Shown: in pieces, positions 1 to 6,521 of the stretch | Layout of the letters: every line of letters begins with the position of its first letter | How positions within the stretch are numbered: position 1 is the stretch's first letter | From: Chlamydiota bacterium | GTDB taxonomy: Bacteria > Chlamydiota > Chlamydiia > Chlamydiales > Simkaniaceae | NCBI GenBank assembly: GCA_029556005.1 | Contig: JAKQGT010000152.1 | Coordinates: 1-6,626 of the forward strand | Direction: 5' to 3' | Length of the DNA: 6,626 nucleotides | The notes under the pieces: generated by a model | Told to the model about the DNA's origin: nothing | The model's input: the letters and a program-made list of their open reading frames with translations, nothing else | Databases searched by the model: none | Position numbers and translations under genes: made by a program

Positions 1-568
1 GAGGATCCCAGTTTTCGCAGATATTTTTGATGCTATCTGTCCAGGCAGTTCTTTGTTGTACAAACTCTGTAATACCTAAGGCAGGAATCATCGTATCTGT
101 ACCGAGTTGTCCTTGGATGAGTTTAGGTCCGAATCCCACGACCATTCCCACAATACTGGACCATTGCTGGATCTTATCACTGTTTTTTGCAGCGGTGTCG
201 TGATGGTCAGAGACTTCATGACTAATCCGCTCCCAGTGTTTTTTCATGACGCGGGTTTCTTCTTTAGAATTTTTGGCTACATCTTGCATGGTTTTGCGTG
301 CCACAGACATGGTGGCAAAAATGGCAAGAATGGGGTTTTGATAGCGGCGCTGTTCCATCCCTTTTTTGGAGGGAGGCGCTGGGGCCCACTGATGTGCTTC
401 AACTTCTTGAGCACCGTTTGCTTCGTTTGCAAGAAGTGCTGACGAAATGGCATGAGGGTTACCCTCTTCTTCCACTTTTTTGGTAGTTTTAGTATCAATG
501 AGAGCCAACTCTTTATAGCTATCGGCTTCTATAGGATTTCCACCGCTAACTGCTACTGCGTCGGTCAT
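1..568 (-). CDS. CopD-like T3S translocator, N-terminal part (runs off left edge)
   Basis: This is an open frame of 189 codons that starts at 568 and reaches the window edge without a stop, so the C-terminus is missing. Two ATGs lie in tandem (571 and 568). The second is preferred because AGGAGG (579-574) sits 5 nt before it and only 2 nt before the first. Residues 1-70 are polar and low-complexity, as expected for a secreted N-terminus. Residues 75-135 are strongly helical and charged, with ETRVMKK at 104-110 and an NSDK..QWS motif at 129-137. A short hydrophobic glycine-containing stretch follows at 138-151. It is the last visible gene of the chaperone/translocator array, the place where chlamydial copD follows copB. 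The CopD assignment is inferred from position, helical character and a motif shared with the upstream CopB-like protein; I do not recognise the sequence itself with certainty. No PxLxxP chaperone-binding motif is visible in this part. Another T3S-secreted protein is the alternative. Confidence 0.62.
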   Translation of the reverse strand, partial: MTDAVAVSGGNPIEADSYKELALIDTKTTKKVEEEGNPHAISSALLANEANGAQEVEAHQWAPAPPSKKGMEQRRYQNPILAIFATMSVARKTMQDVAKNSKEETRVMKKHWERISHEVSDHHDTAAKNSDKIQQWSSIVGMVVGFGPKLIQGQLGTDTMIPALGITEFVQQRTAWTDSIKNICENWDP

Positions 569-573
569 CATTT

Positions 574-579
574 CCTCCT
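574..579 (-). promoter_or_regulatory. Strong ribosome binding site before the CopD-like gene
   Basis: AGGAGG on the minus strand, a full anti-Shine-Dalgarno match, lies in the short gap after the CopB-like stop codon (587-585). It decides between the two consecutive ATGs: spacing is 5 nt to the ATG at 568 and 2 nt to the one at 571. It is the best match among the sites of this operon, which may mean the last gene is translated independently of its upstream neighbour. Confidence 0.8.
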
Positions 580-584
580 ATGAT

Positions 585-1721
585 TTATGATTTTGATCCG
601 AGTAGGATGCGGGAGATCACCTCACCTTTCATCCGTATTTGTTCTGATGCTGCTTTACTAAGCTCAATCAAGTCTTCCATCTTAAAAGACCCGACCGTTT
701 TCTGGATGTCATCCCGGTTTTTGAGTCTGTCAATGTTTAGCTCATTGTTATCGCGTTCCATCAGATTTCTTGTTTTTTGAGAGCCCAAGTGGACGTAGTT
801 CATAAACGTGTGAGATAAGTTAAGGGCTGTCTCATTAATGGCTCCTAAAGTCTTGGCTAAGTCTCCAAAATGGGCAAAACCCTGCCTCATTCCGAGCCCT
901 GTTAAGCAAGCGCCACTTAGCGCTAAAGCCCCCACATAGGTGCTGTTATAATTCATTTGTTTCAAGGCGAAAGATCCCATGGATAAAAGACTTCCAATGA
1001 TCATCTGTGCACCGGGCTGGTAGGCCCCTGCAGCCATCAATCCTGCCCCTCCAATGATTCCTGCTGAAATGAGGAGGAATTCTGTGAGGTTAAACAGGTA
1101 CGACCAGGTTTCTTCTTTCTTAGAGTTTTCGTGAACCTCATCGATTTTCTTGAAGAACTCTTCATTGATGTGATTCCGTTTTTTAACATGGGTTTCTAAG
1201 ATCTGTTGGGTATTTTCGTGCCCCAAAGCGCGTGTTTCATAGATATCATCGACAACACGTGCCCATACCGCACCTAACATGTTCACTGTCCCTTGGAACA
1301 TTTTAGAAAGCTCAGATTGGGGCGGGGGAGCGATAGGTGGGCTCCGGTGGGCACCGATTAAAGGTTTGTTCTCAACTTGTGAGATAGTAGCCTTAGGAAT
1401 ATCCATAGGCTCTGGATCAGGTAAGGGGAGGACAGGCTTCGCAACCTCTTGAGGAGGACTTTGAAGCTTGGCTTGGGGTTGCATGAAAAAAGAGCGATCA
1501 AAGTCTACAGGTTCCGTCTCTGTTGGGAGGGTCTGTAGAGGCAATATGTCAGGAAGGAGCTCTTTTGACTTTTGTTTTGGACGAAAATCGTCCAAAAAGG
1601 GGTCTTGTTGCTCTAACTGTCTAAGATCGACAATCTGTCGACTGAGAGGATCCCTTTTTTCCCCGATCTCATGAGGGAGATAAAAAGGACGATCCAAACT
1701 AATGGATCCACCGTCCGCCAT
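585..1721 (-). CDS. copB: CopB-like type III secretion translocator (YopB/IpaB class)
   Basis: The product has 378 residues. T3S translocators of this class are exported through the needle and insert into the host membrane as a pore; in chlamydiae this is the inclusion or plasma membrane. Visible layout: residues 1-140 are polar and proline-rich, with P96-x-L98-x-x-P101 matching the PxLxxP motif by which these proteins bind SycD/LcrH chaperones; residues 140-205 are helical and probably coiled-coil, ending in NSKKEETWS (199-207); hydrophobic segments lie at about 208-233, 238-255 and 262-280; the tail from about 285 is helical and amphipathic. The start ATG follows AAGGAG (1735-1730) at 8 nt, and the gap to the chaperone stop is 3 nt. 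It is shorter than Chlamydia CopB as I remember it (nearly 500 aa). Class and chaperone pairing are well supported by context; the exact paralogue (CopB1 or CopB2 type) cannot be told. Confidence 0.78.
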   Translation of the reverse strand: MADGGSISLDRPFYLPHEIGEKRDPLSRQIVDLRQLEQQDPFLDDFRPKQKSKELLPDILPLQTLPTETEPVDFDRSFFMQPQAKLQSPPQEVAKPVLPLPDPEPMDIPKATISQVENKPLIGAHRSPPIAPPPQSELSKMFQGTVNMLGAVWARVVDDIYETRALGHENTQQILETHVKKRNHINEEFFKKIDEVHENSKKEETWSYLFNLTEFLLISAGIIGGAGLMAAGAYQPGAQMIIGSLLSMGSFALKQMNYNSTYVGALALSGACLTGLGMRQGFAHFGDLAKTLGAINETALNLSHTFMNYVHLGSQKTRNLMERDNNELNIDRLKNRDDIQKTVGSFKMEDLIELSKAASEQIRMKGEVISRILLGSKS

Positions 1722-1724
1722 GGG

Positions 1725-2207
1725 TTATGCTCCTTGCTCTTCTTCTTTTTTCCAAGAAGATTCTAGGGTTTCCACTTTTTCTCGAAGCTCTCGGTGCTCA
1801 GCTGTCAAGCGCGACTTAGTAGCGCGCACCGCTTTGAGCCCTTCTGAATAGTCTTCGAGGGCAAGATAACACTCTGCAGCATGGTAATGGGGGGTTGGAT
1901 CGGCTCCATCGATAAGAGCTGCCATTCCCCATGCTTTGAGGGCATCGGTATAGCTTTTTTCCATTTGCCAACAAGCACCCAAGCCTAGCCAGTATTTTTT
2001 GGTCAGAGGCTTGCAGGAGGCAAGTTGTTGGAAAATCCTCTTTGCCTGCTCATAATCGCCACCCTGATACAGGGTATAAGCGAGAGTATAGAGGACACGG
2101 AGGTCATCATTGGAGTAGTTCTTATTGATAGGCTGATCGTTTTCCATCAAGCCAGCAACTTCTCCAAGAGCTTTTTTAACTTTTTCTTGTTCTTCAAAAC
2201 TCAGCAT
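1725..2207 (-). CDS. lcrH: LcrH/SycD-type class II T3S chaperone (TPR protein)
   Basis: The 160-residue protein has three tetratricopeptide repeats at about 36-69, 70-103 and 104-137. Typical TPR packing residues are visible: LAYTLYQGGDYEQAKRIF (42-59), YWLGLGACWQMEKSYTDAL (72-90) and YHAAECYLALEDYSEGL (108-124). A short helical N-terminus (1-30) matches the dimerisation segment of SycD-like chaperones, and a charged coiled tail closes it (133-157). Length fits the family (about 160-170 aa). Such chaperones bind translocator N-termini in a concave TPR groove and stop them inserting or aggregating before export. It lies directly upstream of the CopB-like gene, the usual arrangement. Its ATG overlaps the upstream stop by one base (TAATG). 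Only a weak GGGG (2219-2216) precedes it at 8 nt, so translation is probably coupled to the 174-aa gene. LcrH_1 versus LcrH_2 type is not resolved. Confidence 0.9.
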   Translation of the reverse strand: MLSFEEQEKVKKALGEVAGLMENDQPINKNYSNDDLRVLYTLAYTLYQGGDYEQAKRIFQQLASCKPLTKKYWLGLGACWQMEKSYTDALKAWGMAALIDGADPTPHYHAAECYLALEDYSEGLKAVRATKSRLTAEHRELREKVETLESSWKKEEEQGA

Positions 2208-2731
2208 TAACGCATCCCCGATCTTTCTGCAATTCTTTCCATAAATCGACGTTGTCCATCGTCTGCTTTGCGGAGAATATCTGTGATCGTGATAAATAAT
2301 TGTCCGATTAAAAACAGTTGGTTCGTGATATCTTTCACTTCATCGGTGTGACTTTCTGCGATATCTTCCACTTTTCTTAGGATCTTTTCTAGGTCAGCTT
2401 TAGACATTTGGGCTAAATCCCCAGAATAAAGCTCAGGAATATTCAGAGCTTCTGCATCCTCACCTAGATGAGCTGCTCCAGCTTCCATAAATTTTTGATA
2501 GATATCACGCAGTTGATTGAACTTTTCAACGTGCTCACTCAGGTCGCAAGGCCATTCTTGATCGGGATCATGGACTTTTTTGGAGAATTCACCTTTTAGA
2601 TTTTGAATGACATGACGGAGCTCATAGTTGATTTGGGCAATAGTCTTAGCATGGTTTTGCAGATCATTACTGTGTTTTTGATCTACTTTGCATTGGAGCA
2701 TAGCGCCAATAGGACCACTTAAAGCTGGCAT
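2207..2731 (-). CDS. Uncharacterised helical protein heading the T3S translocator operon
   Basis: The 174-residue product is not one I recognise. The start ATG has a purine-rich GAGAGG 8 nt upstream, and a TATAAA -10-like box lies a little further up. It is predicted almost wholly helical: polar helices at about 16-52 and 63-88, a looser acidic link at 89-106, a helix at 108-135, then a more hydrophobic helix at 137-155 and a basic tail (160-174). There is no signal peptide and no convincing transmembrane span. Two cysteines occur (14 and 62). The one-base overlap with the chaperone gene ties it to the translocators. In Chlamydia a small protein of unknown function (CT577) sits between lcrH and copB; this could be a rearranged relative, but I cannot confirm homology. 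Other possibilities are a secreted needle- or tip-associated protein, or a co-chaperone. Confidence is high that it is a gene and low on role. Confidence 0.85.
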   Translation of the reverse strand: MPALSGPIGAMLQCKVDQKHSNDLQNHAKTIAQINYELRHVIQNLKGEFSKKVHDPDQEWPCDLSEHVEKFNQLRDIYQKFMEAGAAHLGEDAEALNIPELYSGDLAQMSKADLEKILRKVEDIAESHTDEVKDITNQLFLIGQLFITITDILRKADDGQRRFMERIAERSGMR

Positions 2732-2754
2732 AGAAATAACCTCTCAAAATTTAT

Positions 2755-2782
2755 TTTATAACATTTTCGAACCAATCTCTAA
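2755..2782 (-). promoter_or_regulatory. Candidate promoter of the translocator operon
   Basis: Reading leftward, TATAAA (2760-2755, extended as TATAAAAT) makes a good -10 box. A poor -35-like TTAGAG (2782-2777) stands 16 nt away. Transcription would start near 2747, giving a very short leader of about 16 nt that holds only the ribosome binding site. Chlamydial main-sigma promoters tolerate weak -35 boxes, so this is plausible, but AT-rich DNA produces such matches by chance. Confidence 0.35.
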
Positions 2783-2871
2783 AAAGAAACTAATTCTACA
2801 GGCCATGCATTTATTATGTGATTTTATTAAGCACGGTGTCTGCCTGCACTTAAGAATATAACGATTTTAGT

Positions 2872-2890
2872 ATTTACTTTCCAAGTAAAT
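2872..2890. repeat. Perfect 8-bp inverted repeat, possible operator
   Basis: ATTTACTT and AAGTAAAT flank a 3-base centre (TCC), giving a 19-bp dyad midway between the divergent genes. There is no following T-run on either strand, so a terminator is unlikely. A dimeric regulator binding here could act on both operons. A chance match in AT-rich DNA remains possible. Confidence 0.4.
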
Positions 2891-3020
2891 TAAAAACTTA
2901 CTCAATTAAAAAAATGTCTTACTTAAATATTTCTTGAGGAAGACGTGTAAAATATTGATTATTAATACCCTAAATTTTCCTTTATAAAAAAGTTTTTTTG
3001 TTTGATAGTGGACTGAAATT

Positions 3021-3024
3021 GGAG
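3021..3024 (+). promoter_or_regulatory. Ribosome binding site that fixes the hemL start
   Basis: GGAG stands 6 nt before the ATG at 3031, a normal Shine-Dalgarno distance. The same frame opens upstream with a TTG at 2998, but that codon is preceded only by a poly-T tract and has no ribosome binding site, and the added 11 residues lie outside the conserved family start. The ATG at 3031 is therefore chosen. Confidence 0.85.
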
Positions 3025-3030
3025 TTTTCT

Positions 3031-4332
3031 ATGGTTGTTCAAGAGCGTTTGAAAAGTTATGAAATATTTGAAAGGTCAAAGGAAGTGATTGCTGGGGGAG
3101 TGAATTCTCCTGTCCGCGCTTTTATTGGCTTAGGGATTGATCCGTTGATTGTCTCTAAGGGAGAGGGGGAGAGAATTACCGATGTTGACGGGCGGGAGTT
3201 TATCGATTACTGCATGAGTTGGGGAGCTCTTCTTCATGGGCATGCCGATCCGGAAGTGGTTGCAAAAGTTTGTGCGCGTGTAAAAGAGGGGAGCTCTTTT
3301 GGAATCGCAACCGAAGTAGAGGAGAAATTAGCGCGGAAACTCATCACAGCTTATCCTTCCATAGATCGGGTCCGTTTTGTTTCTTCAGGAACGGAAGCAG
3401 CGATGTCAGCTGCCCGCTTAGCTAGGGGGTATACGGGGCGCCCGATGATTATCAAATTTAATGGAAACTATCATGGACATTCCGATACTTTTCTGATCCA
3501 GGCGGGATCGGGTGTGAGTCAGGTTAGCAATGTCTCCAGTTCAGAAGGCGTCCCTCAGGATATTGTGAAAAACACCCTTTCTCTTCCCTATAATGATGGG
3601 GAAGCGCTGAAGAAGGTGATGCGAGATCCCTTTTACTCCCGATTTATTGCAGCTGTTATCTTAGAACCTGTAGCCGCTAATATGGGGGTTGTCCCTGCAA
3701 CGCAAGCCTTTTTAGAAACCTTAAGAGAGGAGACAAAGCGCACTGGAGCCCTCCTGATTTTTGATGAGGTGATTTCCGGATTTCGTGTGGGATATGGGGG
3801 AGCGCGCGCCCTCTATGAGATCGATCCTGATTTAGCCTGCTTTGGAAAGATTATTGGAGGAGGATTTCCTGCAGCTGCTTTTGGGGGGAAGGGGAAGATC
3901 ATGGATAAGCTAGCCCCTTTAGGGGGAGTTTATCAAGCGGGGACGTTATCGGGAAATCCCGTTGCGATGGAAGCGGGCCTCAAGACTTTAGAAAAAGCGG
4001 AGACAGCGGGATTTTATGAAGAGCTCAGGAGAAAAACACAAATCATTACTGAGCCTGTCAAACGGGCTCTGATCGAAAAGGGGCTTTCTGCTTGTGTGCA
4101 AAGTGTTGGAGGGATGTTCACCCTTTTTTGGGGTCCTACGAGTGTTTCTTCTTTTGAAGATTTAAAGAAGCTGGACAAAGAGGTGTTCAAGAGGTATTTT
4201 CGTTTTATGCTTGAACATGGGGTTTATCTCTCCCCGTCTCCCTATGAAGCGTGCTTTATTTCTTCTGCACACAAAGAGGAAAGCTTAAGTAGAACCCGAG
4301 ATTTGATTTTGGAATTCATTAAACAATGTTAA
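3031..4332 (+). CDS. hemL: Glutamate-1-semialdehyde 2,1-aminomutase
   Basis: This PLP enzyme converts glutamate-1-semialdehyde to 5-aminolevulinate, the last step of the C5 route into heme; it acts in the cytosol as a dimer. The 433-residue product is of normal family length. It opens with the family signature around GGVNSPVRAF. Key sites are intact: the phosphate-binding SSGTEA (118-123), NYHGHSD (146-152) with the aromatic and histidine of the active site, the PLP-ring aspartate D245 in FDEVISGFRVG, and the Schiff-base lysine K273 in FGKIIGGGFP. GTLSGNP near 309-315 is also typical. The gene diverges from the T3S operon and overlaps the next gene by 7 nt, so it is probably cotranscribed with the NfeD-type genes, although no shared pathway is known. 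Other class III aminotransferases are excluded by the GKIIGGG and N-terminal motifs. Confidence 0.97.
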   Translation: MVVQERLKSYEIFERSKEVIAGGVNSPVRAFIGLGIDPLIVSKGEGERITDVDGREFIDYCMSWGALLHGHADPEVVAKVCARVKEGSSFGIATEVEEKLARKLITAYPSIDRVRFVSSGTEAAMSAARLARGYTGRPMIIKFNGNYHGHSDTFLIQAGSGVSQVSNVSSSEGVPQDIVKNTLSLPYNDGEALKKVMRDPFYSRFIAAVILEPVAANMGVVPATQAFLETLREETKRTGALLIFDEVISGFRVGYGGARALYEIDPDLACFGKIIGGGFPAAAFGGKGKIMDKLAPLGGVYQAGTLSGNPVAMEAGLKTLEKAETAGFYEELRRKTQIITEPVKRALIEKGLSACVQSVGGMFTLFWGPTSVSSFEDLKKLDKEVFKRYFRFMLEHGVYLSPSPYEACFISSAHKEESLSRTRDLILEFIKQC

Positions 4333-6521
4333 AACGTCTATTATTGTTACTTCTTTTTATCGGGATCCCTCTTTATGGTGAGACGACTTATTTGTCTCTC
4401 CGTGGCTATTTAAGTCATGATTTGCTCACGGCTGCAAGAGGGGAGTTAGAGAAGGCTAAAGGGGGAACAGGAGGGGAAATCATCATTCAAGTGAATTCCT
4501 CTTCAGGCGATCTCTATGAGGTTTTAAGATTGTCTCAAGAAATTTACAATCTCAAGATGCGTAGTGATAAATTTGTGATCGTTTACATTGAAGGGAAGGC
4601 GGTAGGGCCCGCTGCGATTTTACCTTTTTTAGCGAGTAAGTTAATGATCACCCCCTTAGCATCATGGGGAGATATTCCCTATGGTTCGGAGAATCAAATG
4701 AGCGAGAGCAGTTTGCAAAGTGCTGTGAAATCCCTCATTAATCCCAGCTCGAGTCGTGCCAACACCTTAATGACCCTTGTAAGCGCGATGACAGACCCTC
4801 ATTACAAGCTGGTTTATGGGGGAAATGAAGCAAGGGTGGAGAAAGAGGCGAAGCTCGGTTTTGACCCCCTCATTTTGAATCGTAAAGGGATGGAATCCTT
4901 AGGGCTTGTCGATCATGTTTTAACCGATGCAGAATTTCAGGCTAACTACGTTCCCGAAGCGCAACGTGTTCCTCAAATCGCTCAAGTCCTTACCTTGCGG
5001 GAACTCGATCAAAACTTTGAAAAATATATCCCCTATAGCAAAACAGAGACCAACTTGATCGGATATATCCCTATCGGTAATGACCGCTCGATCGATCAGT
5101 CGACATTTATTTATGTGAAGTTTGCCCTAGAGTATTTCGTTGAGAAAAAAGTCCGTTTTGTTTTGCTCGACTTAAACACTCCAGGTGGTGAGGTTTTAGC
5201 GGCTCTTAAAATTGTAGATTTACTCCAAAAACTCGACGTTCAACACCACATTCCTGTCATTGCTTTTCTCAATGATTGGGCTGTTTCTGCTGGGGCGATG
5301 CTAGCCTATGCTTGCCGTTTTATTGGGATCCAGCCTAACTCTTTAATGGGTGCAGCCGAACCGGTCATATTAGGGCAGCAGGGGGAGATGGTGTCTGCTT
5401 CAGAAAAGGTGAATTCGGCACTACGGGCTCAGTTTGCAAACTTAGCAACGTTTTATGGAAGAAATCCTCTCATTGCCGAAGCCATGGTGGATAAAGACTT
5501 GATTTTAGTCATTCGCAATCATCAAGTGATCCAACTCCGCTCTGATGAAGAGGTGATGACATCTGGACCCAATCCTGATGTCTTGATCTCGGGGAAAGGA
5601 AAGTTACTCACCTTGAATGCAGAAGAGTTGATGCGTTATGGGGTGGCGGATTTTGAAGTTCCTCAAGTCTCTTTACCGCTCATCACTCCAAGGGAGAGCG
5701 AGGAGGGGAAATGGCCTGCTAAAAAAATGCTGGTTTTTCAAGAACCCTATCTTGCGGCCATTCCTCAAGCAGTGATGATCGACTATCAGGACTGGCGAGT
5801 GGGCTTTTTTACGATCCTTTCCCATCCTGTGATTGCCTCTCTCCTTTTCATCGGTTTGGTGATCGGGCTCTATATTGAAATCAATACGCCAGGGTTTGGG
5901 GTTCCCGGTTCTATTGGAATTGCCTGTTTAGCCCTCATTTTACTTTCCAGTTTTGCGAGCCAAGCGGTAAACTGGATTGAAATCATCATCCTCTGTGCAG
6001 GACTCCTCCTTTTATCTCTTGAGCTCTTTGTGATACCGGGTTTTGGAATCACGGGGATTCTGGGAATCCTTTTGACCGTTATCGGCCTTTTTGCTTTAAT
6101 GTTACCTGGACTAAGCAAACTGAGTCTTTTGGATCCCGAAACATTTCGGTTAGTAGGTAAGGCTTTTGTAGAAAGGCTAGCATGGCTCTGTAGTGCCCTT
6201 GTTTTTGCGATCGTGGTGATCATCTTCCTTGCCAAGTTTTTCTCTCACCGCTACTTTAGGTTTTCAAAAATGATCCTAAGAGGGGAACAAGAGAGCAAGC
6301 AAGGGTATGTATCAGGTGTGCCGCGTGCTCAGATGCCTCAAGAGGGAGATCTTGGAGAAAGTGTCACCCCTTTGCGTCCTTCAGGAAAAGTGCATATTGG
6401 GGATAACCTATTTGATGCCATTACTCAAGGGACCTATCTCGAGTCTCATGTTGCTGTAGAAGTGGTCCGTATTGAAGGAAGTAAAGTGGTTGTACGTGCT
6501 GTGGATAAGGAAATCACATGA
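4326..6521 (+). CDS. nfeD: Long NfeD-family membrane protease with tandem ClpP-like domains
   Basis: The 731-residue product begins with a signal peptide (KR at 3-4, hydrophobic 5-16, possible cleavage after G18). ClpP/crotonase-fold domain 1 spans about 20-215: it has NSSSGD (57-62) where the active copy has NTPGGE, and Gly94 where the nucleophile should be. Domain 2 (about 235-450) has NTPGGE (284-289), Ser321 in AVSAGAM and Lys361 in SEKVNS, a Ser/Lys pair 40 residues apart as in the archaeal NfeD-type protease PH1510 (41 apart). Membrane spans lie at about 501-519, 526-545, 551-568, 575-594 and 618-639, with two PGFG-containing E-x-N/F-type motifs (518-525, 566-574). An NfeD OB-fold ends the protein (about 676-728). 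Family members are linked to membrane quality control and to flotillin/stomatin partners. Usual bacterial forms have one protease domain and about 430-450 aa. The start overlaps hemL by 7 nt with only a weak ribosome site, so coupled translation is likely. Confidence 0.93.
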   Translation: MLKRLLLLLLFIGIPLYGETTYLSLRGYLSHDLLTAARGELEKAKGGTGGEIIIQVNSSSGDLYEVLRLSQEIYNLKMRSDKFVIVYIEGKAVGPAAILPFLASKLMITPLASWGDIPYGSENQMSESSLQSAVKSLINPSSSRANTLMTLVSAMTDPHYKLVYGGNEARVEKEAKLGFDPLILNRKGMESLGLVDHVLTDAEFQANYVPEAQRVPQIAQVLTLRELDQNFEKYIPYSKTETNLIGYIPIGNDRSIDQSTFIYVKFALEYFVEKKVRFVLLDLNTPGGEVLAALKIVDLLQKLDVQHHIPVIAFLNDWAVSAGAMLAYACRFIGIQPNSLMGAAEPVILGQQGEMVSASEKVNSALRAQFANLATFYGRNPLIAEAMVDKDLILVIRNHQVIQLRSDEEVMTSGPNPDVLISGKGKLLTLNAEELMRYGVADFEVPQVSLPLITPRESEEGKWPAKKMLVFQEPYLAAIPQAVMIDYQDWRVGFFTILSHPVIASLLFIGLVIGLYIEINTPGFGVPGSIGIACLALILLSSFASQAVNWIEIIILCAGLLLLSLELFVIPGFGITGILGILLTVIGLFALMLPGLSKLSLLDPETFRLVGKAFVERLAWLCSALVFAIVVIIFLAKFFSHRYFRFSKMILRGEQESKQGYVSGVPRAQMPQEGDLGESVTPLRPSGKVHIGDNLFDAITQGTYLESHVAVEVVRIEGSKVVVRAVDKEIT
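6507..6511 (+). promoter_or_regulatory. Ribosome binding site of the second NfeD-like gene
   Basis: AAGGA lies 6 nt before the ATG at 6518, inside the 3' end of the preceding gene. Together with the ATGA stop/start overlap it fixes the start of the downstream gene. Confidence 0.75.

Larger units (their letters stand above)
2732..3030. other. Divergent AT-rich intergenic region between the two operons
   Basis: About 300 bp with no supportable gene on either strand. It must hold the promoters of the leftward translocator operon and the rightward hemL operon. Contents seen: a -10-like TATAAA for the leftward operon; an 8-bp perfect inverted repeat (2872-2890); three TTACT elements starting at 2874, 2898 and 2919; a palindromic ATGCAT (2805-2810); and an A6-G-T7 tract (2986-2999) just before hemL. 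For hemL, TTGAGG (2934-2939) with GATTAT (2957-2962) at 17 nt spacing is a weak promoter candidate, and TATAAA (2983-2988) is another -10-like sequence. No riboswitch-like structure or terminator was recognised. Confidence 0.6.

Noticed and set aside
107..498. Plus-strand and alternative minus-strand frames at the left end (62-111 codons)
   Set aside because: They overlap the continuous translocator-like frame on the minus strand, which has a strong ribosome site, operon context and T3S-like composition; the others are shadows.
2801..2860. Possible small RNA or structured leader around the GCAC-containing GC-richer patch (2831-2850)
   Set aside because: I could find only short direct repeats (GCAC) and no stable stem or promoter/terminator pair to support an RNA gene.
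2872..2890. Inverted repeat as a rho-independent terminator
   Set aside because: The stem is almost entirely A/T, the loop is 3 nt, and no U-tract follows on either strand; it also lies far from any stop codon, between two divergent starts.
2986..2999. A6-G-T7 tract as hairpin or terminator
   Set aside because: There is no loop and no GC stem; it is more likely part of an AT-rich promoter region or a simple homopolymer tract.
5870..6235. Antisense 121-codon frame opposite the membrane block of the NfeD-family gene
   Set aside because: It is low-complexity, rich in K, R, P and I, lies fully inside a well-supported gene, and has no recognisable domain or ribosome site; a shadow frame.
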